A stretch of DNA of 64,000 nt from Cohnella rhizosphaerae (GCF_029525575.1 NZ_JAPDIA010000009.1:558001-622000), one strand, 5' to 3'. Positions 29,666 through 39,902 are shown, numbered from the stretch's first letter. Numbers and translations: made by a program. The notes: generated by a model from the letters alone, not told the origin.

Positions 29666-30466
29666 AGGCGGCAAAACGCTGGCAGTCGGCCTATCTGATC
29701 GTCGTATTCGCGGTGCTGTACGCGCCGATCGCCTACATGATTTTTTTACTCGTTCAACAGCGGCGGCACGATGCACGGCTTCGAGGGCTTCACGCTTGAA
29801 TATTACGGCGAGGTGTTCCGGGACGGGCGGCTGCTTATCATCGTGCTGAACACGGTCGTCATCGCCTTGCTGTCTTCGACGATCTCGACGATTCTCGGCG
29901 TGGTCGGCGCGCTCGCCATCATGCGGACGCGGACCCGGCGCTCGCGCAATGCGCTGCTGTCGATGAACAACGTGCTCATCGTCAGCCCGGACGTCATCAT
30001 CGGCGCGTCGCTGCTCGTTATGTTCACGATGGCCGGCATCCGGCTCGGCTTCACGTCCGTGCTGCTGTCGCACATCGCGTTCAGCGTGCCGATCGTCGTG
30101 CTCATGGTGCTGCCCAAGCTGCAGGAAATGAGTCCGACGCTCATCGATGCGGCGCGCGATCTGGGCGCGAGCGGATGGCAGGTGCTGTCGCGCGTCGTCG
30201 TGCCGTTTATCAAGCCGGGCATATTCGCCGGATTTTTCATGGCGCTGACGTACTCGCTCGACGACTTCGCGGTCACCTTTTTCGTCACCGGCAACGGCTT
30301 TTCCACGCTGTCCGTCGAGATCTACTCGCGCGCGCGGCAGGGCGTATCGCTGTCGATCAACGCGCTGTCGGCGCTCATCTTCCTGTTCACGCTGCTGATC
30401 GTGCTCGGCTACTACGTATTGAACCGGCGCAGCGCGAAGCGCCTCGGGACGGGGGTGCCGCGATGA
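29662..30466 (+). CDS. potC: Polyamine ABC transporter permease, frameshifted
   Basis: The second permease, about 267 residues. The coupling helix reads LIDAARDLGASGWQVLSRVV and the ending ALTYSLDDFAVTFFVTG is typical of PotC. ATG 29662 overlaps the potB stop. A T7 run at 29741-29747 breaks the frame after residue 30; with six Ts, YMIFYSFNSGGTMHGFEG reads through, matching the family's first periplasmic loop. Its stop overlaps the potD start. Confidence 0.9.
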
Positions 30467-31536
30467 AAAGCCTGGTACGGACCTTTATCGCCGTCATCGT
30501 CGTCGCGGCCGGCCTGCTGATCGCCATCAACCGGCTGAATTCTTCGCAGGGCTACTCGGGCGCCGATACGCTCACCGTGTACAACTGGGGCGACTACATC
30601 GATCCCGACTTGCTGGACAAGTTCAAGGAAGAGACAGGGATCAAAGTCATCTACCAGACGTTCGACTCGAACGAGGCGATGATGACCAAGATCGAGCAGG
30701 GCGGCACGACGTTCGACATCGCCGTTCCGTCCGACTACGCGATCGGCAAGATGCGCCAGGAAAATCTGCTGCTGCCGATCGACCATGCCAAACTGCCGAA
30801 CCTTGCGAACATCGATCCCCGGTTTTTGAGCCAGTCGTTCGATCCGGGCAACGTCTACTCGATCCCTTATTTTTGGGGAACGGTCGGCATCGTGTACAAT
30901 CCCGAGCTGGTGGGGAACCTGAAGTTCGACAGCTGGGACGATCTGTGGGACCCGTCGCTTCGCAACAACATCCTGCTCGTCGACAGCGCGCGCGAGGTGA
31001 TCGGGATGGGGCTGAACAGCCTGGGCTATTCGCTTAACGATACGGACGAGACGCATCTGCAGGAGGCGCTCGCCAAGCTGAAGAAGCTGACGCCGAACGT
31101 CAAGGCGCTCGTCGGGGACGAGATCAAGATGCTGCTCGCGGGCGAAGAGGCCGCGGTCGGGCTCGTCTGGTCGGGCGACGCCTCGGAGATCATGGACGAG
31201 AACGACAAGCTGGATTACGTCATTCCGAAGGACGGCTCGAACCTGTGGTTCGACAACATGGTCATCCCGAAGACGGCCCGCAACCTGGACGGCGCGCTCA
31301 AGTTCATGAACTTCATGCTCGATCCGGCAAACGCGGCCCAAAACGCCGAATACGTAGGCTACGCGACCCCAAACGGCAAGGCGATGCCGTTATTGCCGGC
31401 CGAGATCTCGGAGGACGAACGGTTTTATCCGGCGCCCGATTTGACGGACAAGCTCGAAGTGTACGATAATCTGGGCAAGCGAATGCTCGCCCACTACAAC
31501 GAGCTGTTCCTGGAATTCAAGATGCACAAAAAGTAA
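30463..31536 (+). CDS. potD: Polyamine-binding protein of the Pot transporter
   Basis: A 357-residue extracytoplasmic solute-binding protein. After an N-terminal hydrophobic segment (TFIAVIVVAAGLLIAIN) comes LTVYNWGDYIDPDLLDKF, the PotD/PotF start, and later LWFDNMVIPKTARN and the Trp/Asp/Tyr residues that line the polyamine pocket. No lipobox cysteine is visible, so the protein is probably held by an uncleaved signal anchor rather than as a lipoprotein. ATG 30463 overlaps the potC stop. Confidence 0.92.
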   Translation: MKSLVRTFIAVIVVAAGLLIAINRLNSSQGYSGADTLTVYNWGDYIDPDLLDKFKEETGIKVIYQTFDSNEAMMTKIEQGGTTFDIAVPSDYAIGKMRQENLLLPIDHAKLPNLANIDPRFLSQSFDPGNVYSIPYFWGTVGIVYNPELVGNLKFDSWDDLWDPSLRNNILLVDSAREVIGMGLNSLGYSLNDTDETHLQEALAKLKKLTPNVKALVGDEIKMLLAGEEAAVGLVWSGDASEIMDENDKLDYVIPKDGSNLWFDNMVIPKTARNLDGALKFMNFMLDPANAAQNAEYVGYATPNGKAMPLLPAEISEDERFYPAPDLTDKLEVYDNLGKRMLAHYNELFLEFKMHKK

Positions 31537-31590
31537 CAATTGGGTAAATATACAGTTGCGAAGCCCATGCGGAAGGAGCGGAATATCGAT

Positions 31591-32556
31591 ATGAGCGAGA
31601 ATTTGAAAAAAGCGACGTTTGCCGGAGGCTGCTTCTGGTGCATGGTGACGCCGTTCGACGAGCTGCCGGGCATTCACGGGATCGTATCCGGCTATACGGG
31701 CGGTCATGTGCCGAATCCGACGTACGAGCAGGTGTGCTCGGAGACGACGGGCCATCAGGAGGCGGTGCAGATCACGTACGATCCGGACGTGTTCCCGTAC
31801 CGCAAGCTGCTCGGCATCTACTGGCAGTCGGTCGATCCGACGGACGGCGGCGGGCAGTTCTTCGACCGGGGCGAGTCGTACCGGCCGGTCATCTTCTACC
31901 ACGACGAGGAGCAGCGGCAGGCGGCGGAGGAGACGAAGGCGGAGCTGGACGCCAGCGGACGCTTCGACAAGCCGATCGCGGTGACGATCGAGCCCGCCTC
32001 CGAATTTTACCCGGCCGAGGACTATCACCAGGACTATCATAAGAAAAATCCGCTTCGGTACAAAATGTACCGCAAGGGCTCCGGCCGCGACGCCTATATC
32101 AAGCGGCACTGGAACACGGACAAGGACAAGGAAGCGCTGCGCTCGCGCCTCACCCCGCTGCAGTTCGAGGTGACGCAGAACAACGCGACGGAGCATCCGT
32201 TCCGCAACGAGTTCTGGGACAATCACCGCGAAGGGCTGTACGTGGACATCGTGTCCGGCGCCCCGCTGTTCAGCTCGAAGGACAAGTTCGACTCGGGCTG
32301 CGGCTGGCCGAGCTTTGCCAAGCCGCTCGACTCGGGCGGCGTCCGCGAGGAAGAGGATCTCACGCACGGCATGATCCGCACCGAGGTGCGCAGCCGCGAG
32401 GCCGATTCGCATCTCGGCCACGTGTTCAACGACGGTCCGCGCGAGCTCGGCGGCTTGCGCTACTGCATCAATTCCGCCGCGCTGCGCTTCATTCCCGTCG
32501 AGGATCTGGAGCAGGAGGGCTACGGGCGGTATAAGAGCCTGTTCGGCCAAGCGTAA
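31591..32556 (+). CDS. msrAB: Bifunctional peptide-methionine sulfoxide reductase MsrA-MsrB
   Basis: A fused repair enzyme of about 321 residues. The MsrA half begins ATFAGGCFWCMV, with the catalytic Cys in GCFWC, and reduces the S-sulfoxide. The MsrB half (from about residue 175, LTPLQFEVTQNNATE) has SGCGWPSF and the catalytic Cys in LRYCINSAALRF, and reduces the R-sulfoxide. The paired zinc CxxC motifs of some MsrB proteins are not seen. ATG 31591 is preferred because it opens directly on the family start; upstream in-frame codons would add an unconserved lead. A strong terminator follows. Confidence 0.93.
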   Translation: MSENLKKATFAGGCFWCMVTPFDELPGIHGIVSGYTGGHVPNPTYEQVCSETTGHQEAVQITYDPDVFPYRKLLGIYWQSVDPTDGGGQFFDRGESYRPVIFYHDEEQRQAAEETKAELDASGRFDKPIAVTIEPASEFYPAEDYHQDYHKKNPLRYKMYRKGSGRDAYIKRHWNTDKDKEALRSRLTPLQFEVTQNNATEHPFRNEFWDNHREGLYVDIVSGAPLFSSKDKFDSGCGWPSFAKPLDSGGVREEEDLTHGMIRTEVRSREADSHLGHVFNDGPRELGGLRYCINSAALRFIPVEDLEQEGYGRYKSLFGQA

Positions 32557-32576
32557 CCCGCCGCCCGACTACCATA

Positions 32577-32617
32577 GGACCGTTAAGCAGTTCTCGGCTG
32601 CCTGAACGGTCCTTTTG
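32577..32617 (+). terminator. Intrinsic terminator of msrAB
   Basis: GGACCGTT pairs with AACGGTCC around an inner CAG/CTG pairing, followed by TTTTGTTT. Confidence 0.88.
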
Positions 32618-32713
32618 TTTAGGAAAACTTTATAAATCCTTCAGCTTTATCCGAAGCTTGAACGGAGATGCTTTTTTATACTGAGAGATAAACGGACAGA
32701 GGGGGAAAACCGG

Positions 32714-33415
32714 ATGAACGCCGCGCAGATCCTGATCGCGGACGACGACCGCGAGATCGCGGACCTGATCGCCATCTATTTGCTGAACGAGGGCTATGGT
32801 GTCTTGAAGGCGGCGGACGGTCGCGAGGCCTTGTCGATGATCCGTTCGGAGTCGGTCCAGCTCGTCATTCTCGACGTGATGATGCCCGAGATGGACGGAC
32901 TCGAGGTATGCCGCGCGGTGCGGGCCGACGATGCGGTGCCGATCCTGATGCTCAGCGCCAAGGCCGAGGATATGGACAAGATCATGGGGCTGATGACCGG
33001 CGCGGACGACTACATGGTGAAGCCGTTCAACCCGCTGGAGCTCGTCGCCCGGGTCAAGTCGCTGCTGCGCCGCTCGTACGGACTGAACGCCAGGCTGAAG
33101 CCGGGCCGCGAGGAGGACGAGATTCAAATCCAGTCGCTGCGGATCAACAAGAAGACGCACACCGTCATGGCGGAGGACAAGCATATCAACCTGACGTCGA
33201 CGGAGTTCGATATTCTGTTTTTGCTCGCCGGCCATCCCGGACAGGTGTTCAGCGCCGAAGCGATATTCGAAGCGGTCTGGAAGGACAAGTTCCTGGAATC
33301 CAACAACACCGTCATGGTGCACATCAGCAACCTGCGGGACAAGCTGGAGCACGCGCTGGACGGCGCCAAGCCGATCCAGACGGTATGGGGAGTAGGTTAT
33401 AAAATTGAACCCTAA
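32714..33415 (+). CDS. VanR-type OmpR-family response regulator
   Basis: A 233-residue response regulator. The receiver has the acidic cluster ADDDREIADLIAIYL, the phospho-acceptor Asp in LVILDVMMPEMDG and Lys in DDYMVKPFNPLELVARVK. The winged-helix domain ends FEAVWKDKFLESNNTVMVHI and TVWGVGYKIEP. The 'REIADLI..YL.NEGY' start and 'KPFNPLE' motif are those I associate with VanR proteins, from memory. VanR-like regulators also control non-resistance genes in Paenibacillaceae. Its stop overlaps the kinase start by 11 bases. Confidence 0.88.
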   Translation: MNAAQILIADDDREIADLIAIYLLNEGYGVLKAADGREALSMIRSESVQLVILDVMMPEMDGLEVCRAVRADDAVPILMLSAKAEDMDKIMGLMTGADDYMVKPFNPLELVARVKSLLRRSYGLNARLKPGREEDEIQIQSLRINKKTHTVMAEDKHINLTSTEFDILFLLAGHPGQVFSAEAIFEAVWKDKFLESNNTVMVHISNLRDKLEHALDGAKPIQTVWGVGYKIEP

Positions 33416-34487
33416 CCCGCTGTTCGGCCTGCGCTTCAAGCTGCTGATGCTGGTCGCGCTCAGTCTCGGGTTCGCGGGCTGTACGGCGGCGCTGCTGTAT
33501 GTCCTTGCCGTCCAATTCGATATTTCGATCCTGAATGCGCTGACATGGTGGTTTTACGAACGCTTTGGCAGGTCGATCACGCTCGCGTTCGCGATTCTTG
33601 CGTTGTTTATCGTCTATTTGTTCGTCTTCAGCCATGGCACCATCCGTTATCTGCTGCGGATCACGCAGGGGGTCGGCGAGATCGCCGAGGGACGCTTCGA
33701 CAGCCGCATCCCCGTCCGGACGGGAGACGAGCTTGGCGTGCTGGCGGATCGCATCAACGGCATGAGCGAGCGGCTGAAGCGCTCCATCGACGAGGAACGG
33801 CGGGCGGAGCGGGCCAAGACGGAGCTCGTCACGAACGTTTCTCACGACCTGCGCACGCCGCTCACCTCGATCGTCGGCTATTTGGGCCTGATCGAGCAGG
33901 ACCGCTACCGCGACGAAGTGGAGCTGCGCTACTATACCGGCATCGCCTACGACAAGGCGCTGCGGCTGCAGGGACTGATCAATGACCTGTTCGAATATAC
34001 CCGCACGAGCGGCGGGCTGCATCTGCGGCTCTCTCCGCTTAACCTGGTCGAGATGCTGGGGCAGCTGGCCGTGCAGTTCAGGCTTCAGTTCGAGCAGGCG
34101 GGGATCGAAGGCGTCCCGATTTTCGCGGAGAAGGAGCTGGCCGTGGCGGCGGACGGCGACAAGCTGGTGCGGGTGTTTGAAAACTTGATCGACAATGCCA
34201 TCCGATATGGAAAGGACGGCGGCAGGGTGGATATTCGGGCGCGGCGGGAAGGAACTGAGGCGGTGGCCGAAATCGTGAATTACGGCGAACCGCTGCCGGC
34301 CTCGGCGATCCCGCTGCTGTTCGACCGCTTCTACCGGGTGGAGCAATCCCGTGCGCGGCATAGCGGCGGTTCGGGCCTCGGTCTGGCCATCGCAAAAAAC
34401 ATCGTCGAGCTGCACGGCGGCGCGATCTCCGCGTCCAGCGGAGCGGGCGGCACGGCGTTTCAGGTGCGGTTGCCGTTGACCAAGTAG
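33405..34487 (+). CDS. VanS-type sensor histidine kinase
   Basis: A 360-residue kinase starting at TTG 33405 inside the regulator gene. Two transmembrane segments (about 12-35 and 60-78) enclose only a short outer loop. A HAMP region follows (TQGVGEIAEGRFDSRIP), then the His box TNVSHDLRTPLTSIVGYLG, the N box ENLIDNAIRYG and the G2 box GSGLGLAIAKNIVELHGG. The short loop between helices suggests a membrane-near signal or direct antibiotic contact as in VanS, but the ligand is unknown. Its likely targets are considered with the operon at 59.4-63.6 kb. Confidence 0.88.
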   Translation: MNPNPLFGLRFKLLMLVALSLGFAGCTAALLYVLAVQFDISILNALTWWFYERFGRSITLAFAILALFIVYLFVFSHGTIRYLLRITQGVGEIAEGRFDSRIPVRTGDELGVLADRINGMSERLKRSIDEERRAERAKTELVTNVSHDLRTPLTSIVGYLGLIEQDRYRDEVELRYYTGIAYDKALRLQGLINDLFEYTRTSGGLHLRLSPLNLVEMLGQLAVQFRLQFEQAGIEGVPIFAEKELAVAADGDKLVRVFENLIDNAIRYGKDGGRVDIRARREGTEAVAEIVNYGEPLPASAIPLLFDRFYRVEQSRARHSGGSGLGLAIAKNIVELHGGAISASSGAGGTAFQVRLPLTK

Positions 34488-34509
34488 GGGCGCAAGCCTC
34501 GTTCCTCAT

Positions 34510-34543
34510 AAGCGCGCCGGGTCGACGCCGATCCGGCGCGCTT
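34510..34543 (+). terminator. Strong hairpin after the VanS-type gene
   Basis: AAGCGCGCCGGGTC pairs with GATCCGGCGCGCTT: 14 bp with one G-T pair and a 6-base loop. There is no T-run after it, so termination would be weak or need other factors. Confidence 0.5.
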
Positions 34544-35201
34544 GGCTTACATTCATATCACTAGAGCAACGGGCGATAATGGTTAAAAAGCAATTAATTT
34601 GCCTGATTATCTTTGACTGTTGAAAATAACTGTTAAAAAGCAGTTAATGGTTCCGCTTTATCTTGAAAACGTCGGGATCTTGGAAATTAATTGCCTTTTA
34701 ACACTTATTTTCCTGGCAACGGCTTGAATCCGTGAAATACATGCGTTTTGACACTTATTTGCCTGAGTGCAGTTGCCCCAATCCCCCATCCGCCACAGTA
34801 GCACGGTTTTTCCGGGTAACTCGCCGCTCCACAGCCCCATCCGTCCAAGCAGCACGGTTTCTCCGGCTAACTCGCCACCCCACAGCCCCATCTGTCCAAG
34901 TAGCACGGTTTCTCCGGCTAACTCGCCGCCACGCGGCTATGAGCAGCTTGAATCATAGACAGCAACCCGCTGCGAGCCATTTGATTTTCAGGCAATTCCT
35001 CTCTTTTCTTTCCGTCGTGCACCAAATCGCATGAATTGACGCAAATTGAAGTGTACAGAGCCCGGAGCGGGACGCTAGATTTAGGTTGCGGCAGCGGCGC
35101 AAGCTGCATCGCGCCGGCGGAGAACCGCGGGACGCGAGATCGAGACAATATCAGGATACAGAGCGTTAGCGCGCAGCATTCGTTCCGAAGGAGATTGCGA
35201 G
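34544..35201 (+). other. Intergenic region with short AT-rich repeats and a 51-bp array
   Basis: No credible gene lies in these 650 bp. The left part (34570-34760) holds dispersed short repeats: GTTAAAAAGCARTTAAT occurs twice, and TTTTRACACTTATTTKCCTG occurs twice. The middle holds the 51-bp tandem array described separately. The right part (35040-35200) shows nothing beyond AAGGAGATT before the dehydrogenase start. Confidence 0.6.
34797..34940. repeat. 51-bp tandem repeat array A (2.8 copies)
   Basis: GCACGG recurs at 34801, 34852 and 34903, exactly 51 bp apart. Each unit holds CCGGSTAACTCGCC and CCACAGCCCCATC followed by TGTCCAAG or CGTCCAAG. Units differ at a few positions, so this is an old duplication. 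In one frame of the minus strand it reads as a 17-residue repeat, but without a ribosome site. Confidence 0.85.
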
Positions 35202-36281
35202 ATGAAGAAACTAAAGGTCGGCATGATCGGATTGGGCGAGATCGCCCAAATCATTCATTTGCCGATATTGCAGTCGATGCCCGATCGCTTCGAGCTCGTC
35301 GCCCTTTGCGACGTCTCTCCGGGCTTACTTGCCTTGATGGGGGAAAAGCACCGGGTTGAACATTTGTACGCCAGCGCTACGGAGATGCTGGACCGCGTCG
35401 ACATGGACGCCGTGTTCGTGCTGAATAACATGGAATACCACACCGAATGCGCGGTGGCCGCGCTGAAAAAGAACGTTCACGTATTCGTGGAAAAGCCGAT
35501 GTGCATAAGCGACGCGGAAGCCGAACAAATCATCCTTGCGCGCGACGCGTCGCAGGCTCAGGTCATGGTCGGCTATATGCGCAGATTCGCGCCGGCGTAC
35601 ATGCGCGCGCTCGAGGAAGTGAAGGCGCTGGGACCGATCAATTACGCGCGAGTGCGCGACATGATCGGCCCGAATGCTTTTTTCACCGGGCAGTCGGGCA
35701 TTCATGTGCACCGATTCGGCGATTTGCCGGCCGAGGCCGTCCAGGATCGCAAGGACAGAAACGCAAGGCTGATGAAGGAAGCCATCGGCGAAGCCTCCGC
35801 CGAAGCGTATGCCGCGTACGGTCTGCTGCTGGGCTTGAACAGCCACGACTTCTCGGCGATGCGGGAGATGCTCGGCATGCCCCTGCGCGTGAAGGCGGCC
35901 TCCTCCCGGCAGGGCGGCCGATTCAAGAACGCCATTCTGGAATACGACGGCTTCGATGTCATGTTCGAGACCGGCGTGGACCAGCAGGGACGGTTCGACG
36001 CCCATATCGAAGTGTACGGCGAGCGCCGGTCGGTTCTCGTTCAGTACGATACGCCGTATTTGCGGCAATTGCCGACGACGCTGCGCATTCGGGATACGAT
36101 CGGGGATTCGCTGGCGGAGACGGTCGTCCGTCCGACGTACAAGGACGCGTATACGTGCGAACTTGAATATTTCTACGAGGTCGTCGCGAACGGCCTGACG
36201 CCGAAAACGACGCCGGAGGACTACCGGCAAGACTTAAAGGTGGTCAAAATGATCATGGAAGCGATCGGCAATGAGGTTTGA
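35202..36281 (+). CDS. Gfo/Idh/MocA family oxidoreductase
   Basis: A 359-residue NAD(P)-dependent dehydrogenase. The Rossmann motif is VGMIGLGEIAQIIHLP, the Lys signature VFVEKPMCI, and the C-terminal domain has GLLLGLNSHDFSAMREMLG in the catalytic Asp/His position. ATG 35202 follows AAGGAG. It is only distantly like the enzyme at 23572. It opens a four-gene unit with an SGNH esterase, an unrecognised large protein and an isomerase; the esterase start overlaps or abuts its stop, so they are co-translated. Confidence 0.88.
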   Translation: MKKLKVGMIGLGEIAQIIHLPILQSMPDRFELVALCDVSPGLLALMGEKHRVEHLYASATEMLDRVDMDAVFVLNNMEYHTECAVAALKKNVHVFVEKPMCISDAEAEQIILARDASQAQVMVGYMRRFAPAYMRALEEVKALGPINYARVRDMIGPNAFFTGQSGIHVHRFGDLPAEAVQDRKDRNARLMKEAIGEASAEAYAAYGLLLGLNSHDFSAMREMLGMPLRVKAASSRQGGRFKNAILEYDGFDVMFETGVDQQGRFDAHIEVYGERRSVLVQYDTPYLRQLPTTLRIRDTIGDSLAETVVRPTYKDAYTCELEYFYEVVANGLTPKTTPEDYRQDLKVVKMIMEAIGNEV

Positions 36282-36282
36282 G

Positions 36283-37396
36283 ATGAGCGAAAAGAAACCG
36301 CGCGACGACAGGCAAGCGGACGCGAATATGAGAGTGGGCGACCAAGCGTTGCCGGAGCTGAGCTGGCTGCCCGTGCCGGGCTCGCCGTTTCGCGTGACCG
36401 GACTTCCGTGGCTGGCGCAGGACGGCGTCTTCCGGAGGCTGCCGCTCCGGCCGAGCCACCCGATTCGACCGGAAGTGGACCGGCTGGCCAATTTTACGAC
36501 AGGGGTGCAGGTCCGGTTCAGGACGGATTCACCAAGGCTGTACGTGCGGGTGAAGCTGGCGGACAAGTACAGCATGTACCAGCTGGCGGCCACGGGCCAA
36601 TGCGGGATCGATTGTTATATCGGCGGGCTCGGCGATCAAAAGTACATCAATACGACGCGATTCGACTTTACCCAAACCGAGTATGTCTCCGTCCTGTTCG
36701 AGACGCTTCCGCGCGGACTGCGGGACATCACGCTGAATCTGCCTTTGTATCAAGGCATGGAGGCGCTATGGGTCGGCGTCGAACCGGCATCGAACATCGC
36801 CGAGTTCCCGGGCTTTCCTACCGACAAGAAGGTGCTGCTCTACGGCACCTCCATCACCCACGGCGCCTGCGCGACCCGTCCCGGCATGGCCTATCCCAAT
36901 ATTTTAAGCCGGATGTTCCCGCTCGAATTCGTCAATCTCGGATTTTCCGGCAATGCGCAGGGGGGAGCCCGAGCTTGCCCATCTGATCGGTCAGATCGAC
37001 AATCCGGCCCTGCTTATTCTGGATTATGAAGCCAATACGCCGAGCACGGAGCATCTGAAGGAAACGCTGCCTGCGTTCATCGGCATCTACCGCAGCCGCC
37101 ATCCCGACGTGCCGATTCTGGTCCTGTCGCAGATTCGCATGGCACGGGAGGCTTTCGACGTTGACGCGGCGGCCCGCCGCGCCGAGCGCGGACGGCTCCA
37201 GCGGGAGGAGGTCGAGCGGCAGCGGCTGGCGGGCGACGATCGCGTTCACTTCTTCGACGGTACGGCGCTGCTCGGCGAGGCGGACCAGGATTGCACGACG
37301 GACGGCATCCACCCTTCGGATCTGGGCTACGACCGCATCGCGGGCCGGCTTCGGCCCGTGCTGGCCGAACTGCTGCGTCCCATCGTTGAAGCATAA
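36283..37396 (+). CDS. SGNH/GDSL-type esterase with N-terminal beta domain, frameshifted
   Basis: A hydrolase of about 371 residues. The N-terminal half, about 170 residues, is a beta-sandwich-like domain (LYVRVKLADKYSMYQLAATG). The SGNH half has block I with the nucleophile in VLLYGTSITHGACA, the Gly block NLGFSGNAQ and block V with the catalytic pair in TTDGIHPSDLGYDRI. The G6 run at 36960-36965 breaks the frame; with five Gs, GNAQGEPELAHLIGQ reads through. ATG 36283 directly follows the dehydrogenase stop; ATG 36271 is an overlapping alternative. Such enzymes often remove acetyl groups from polysaccharides. No signal peptide is visible, so imported oligosaccharides are the likelier substrate. 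Confidence 0.82.
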
Positions 37397-37424
37397 GTAG
37401 AAGCATAAAGGAAGGGCTGATCGA

Positions 37425-39884
37425 ATGAGCCGGTCCGAGACGGACAAGAAACTCCGGCGGGTGACGCTGGAGATGAGTTTAAAGCCATTTACAAGCATGG
37501 CGCTGCCGGCGATCGAAGCGGTCTGCGAAGAAGCGATCCGGCAGTGGCTGCCCTTGATCGGCATGGCCGAAGGCTGCTCGATGCTGTTGTGGGTGGCGGA
37601 CGGCAGCGAGATACTGGACTGGGACGGCAACGGGGAGCGCAACATCGAGTGGGGGGCGCTATATCGGCTTTGCGAACGAGGATCGGTTCGGACATATCGT
37701 GCCGAACGATCCCCGGATCGCCAAGCTGTACAGGCCCGATGCCTGCGAGATTACATACGATAACCTGCGGACGATCGTCGCGGCGTTCAAGCGGATCGCC
37801 CGCGACCGGTTCGGCATCGCGATGGAAGTCGGCGCCACCTTCGACGCTGGACCCGAGTTCGCCTACTCCGACTTCAAATATCAACGGCACCCTGAGATCA
37901 ATCGCGCGAAGCTGGGGGGGGCGGGAGGTCGCGCTGAAGGCCGATTATACGGTCGTCTGCACATGGTCGGAGCTTCATGCGGACACGGTCGCCTATGCGG
38001 CTTACCCGGACGGCATTCCCGAGGGCACCCCGTTCGGGGAATTTCTCGGCCGCCAGTGCGCCAGCTTCCTCCCGGCGCTCGGCTTCGATTACATTTGGTT
38101 TTCGAACGGCTTCGGCTTCTCCTATTTTCCCTGGACGTACCTGGGCGCGAATTACGACGGCACGTCGATGCCGACGGCGGACTACCGGGAAGTCGCGGAC
38201 CGGACCCTCTCGTTCTGGGAGCATTTCAAGCGGGAATGTCCCGGTTACCGCACGGAGGTGCGCGGGACGAACTTCGGGACGGGCATGGATCTGGCCAAGG
38301 ACTTCATTCCGCTGGAGGAGATGTACCGCAGAAAATATATCGAGCTGCCGCCTCCGAATTCGCCTTGGGGCGCGCTGAACTTCGACTTCGGGCTGGAAGT
38401 GGCCTCCTATATGTCGCGCATCGCGGTCCTGCCGGGAGAAACGTATCCGTACCGCTTCTACCCGAACGACCCCTGGTTCTGGCAAAATCCCTGGTGGGAT
38501 CTGTACGACCGGGAGCCGCACGATATTTATTGCCCGCTGTCGGTCGCCCGCGTGAATGCCGACGGCGAGCTTGAGAATCCGGGCATTATCGAGCTGCTGA
38601 CGATCGATACGGAGAAGGGCGAGCTGAACGCGGATTGTCCCGCGGAGGTGATTCCCCACTTGCGGCGAGCGATCCGGGATTTTCCCGACCAGCCCGGCCT
38701 GCTCACTTGGCTGTATCCGTTCAGCGAGTATCACGCTTCCGTGGAACGGTCGGCCGAAGCGGCCAAAGCCGTCTTTTTCGAGGAATGGTTCGTGCGCAAC
38801 GCGGTGAACGAGGGGCTGCCGCTTAACACGGTGCTGAGCACGGACGCGTTCGAAGCGATGACCGGCGAGGCGCGCGGCAGGCTGCGGGATACGATCTTAT
38901 GGACGCCGGCCTCCTGGCTGACGGGGGGAGCGCGCCGAGCGATTGGCCGCTTACGTCCGGGAGGGCGGCCGCGCGATCGTCTACGGCAGCGTTCTCGACG
39001 CGGAGCTGCAGCGGCTGCTGAACATTCGTCAGGACGAGGGCATAGCGGGCGAGATCGCGCTTTCCAGCGGTCTGCCGCAGGATGTTATAACCGATGAGGC
39101 GACGATCTCGTCCGTATTCAGGCACGATCCGCTGCTCGGCGGCGGCGCGATCGGCGAGGCGCTAGGCGACGCGGACGATTCGGGCACGAAGGTATGCGCG
39201 ACGGGCAGACAGGGCGATCGGGTGCGCGTCCTGGCGCTGACGCGCGAACGGCCGGAATGGAAGGGCGGGAAGATCGGCTGGATCCGCGGCTCCTTGCCCT
39301 TCGAATCCGGCGGCGTGTCCCATCTGCCGAATCGCCAGCCCGAGCGATTCAAGGATATCTCGGCGCTGTCCCGCCAGCTGCTCGCCGAGTTCGGCTACGA
39401 GCTCCTGCAGTCCAAGGCGGCGGAGTCGGACAAGCCGGCGCTGTTGTTCGTCACGCGCCGCGATAACGGCTTTTTCTTCACGGGCTGCCGTCAGGACACG
39501 TCCGTCACCCTTCGGCTGCGCTTTCCCGAAGGCGTGCCCGCGATGATCGGCCAGACGACGCGGACGGGAGAAGGCGCCGCAGCCTATCGGCCGAACCGCA
39601 CCTTTCACGACGAATGCCGCGTCTTCGTCAATCAGCACGAGACGACGTCCGTCTCTTGCCGGGAGCTTGCGCCGGGTCCGACGCCGAACAAGAGCTCGGA
39701 GCGGATGCTGTTCGTCGCCGGTCTGCGGGACGCGGAGGTGACGGTATTCCCGCCGCTGGCGAGCCTGCGCGCGGGCCGCGTAGAAGTGCGAGGCGAGACT
39801 GCGTTTCTGGACTTGGCGGACTGCATCCGCCACGACCGGCTCGTGCTGAACAAGATAAGCGGCGCGATCGAGATTACTTGGTAG
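37425..39884 (+). CDS. Uncharacterised large protein of a carbohydrate operon, frameshifted
   Basis: About 819 residues after correction of three G-run slips: G6 at 37651-37656, G8 at 37914-37921 and G6 at 38922-38927. I do not recognise the family. The N-terminal 450 residues look like a TIM-barrel glycosidase: MSLKPF, MLLWVADGSEILDW, DYIWFSNGFGFSYFPWTYLG, then TEVRGTNFGTGMDLAKD and NFDFGLEVASYMSRIAVLPG. The C-terminal 350 residues contain AERLAAYVREGGRAIVYGS, like the trimerisation domain of GH42-type enzymes, and a beta-rich end. No signal peptide is seen. It sits between an SGNH esterase and a sugar isomerase, so a cytosolic glycoside-processing role is inferred. Confidence 0.6.
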
Positions 39885-39902
39885 AATAAAGGAGGAGTCC
39901 GC

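Noticed and set aside
28793..30073. A 426-residue minus-strand frame opposite potB/potC
   Set aside because: It is a charged, His/Arg/Asp-rich shadow of GC-rich coding sequence, typical of antisense frames here, and has no motifs.
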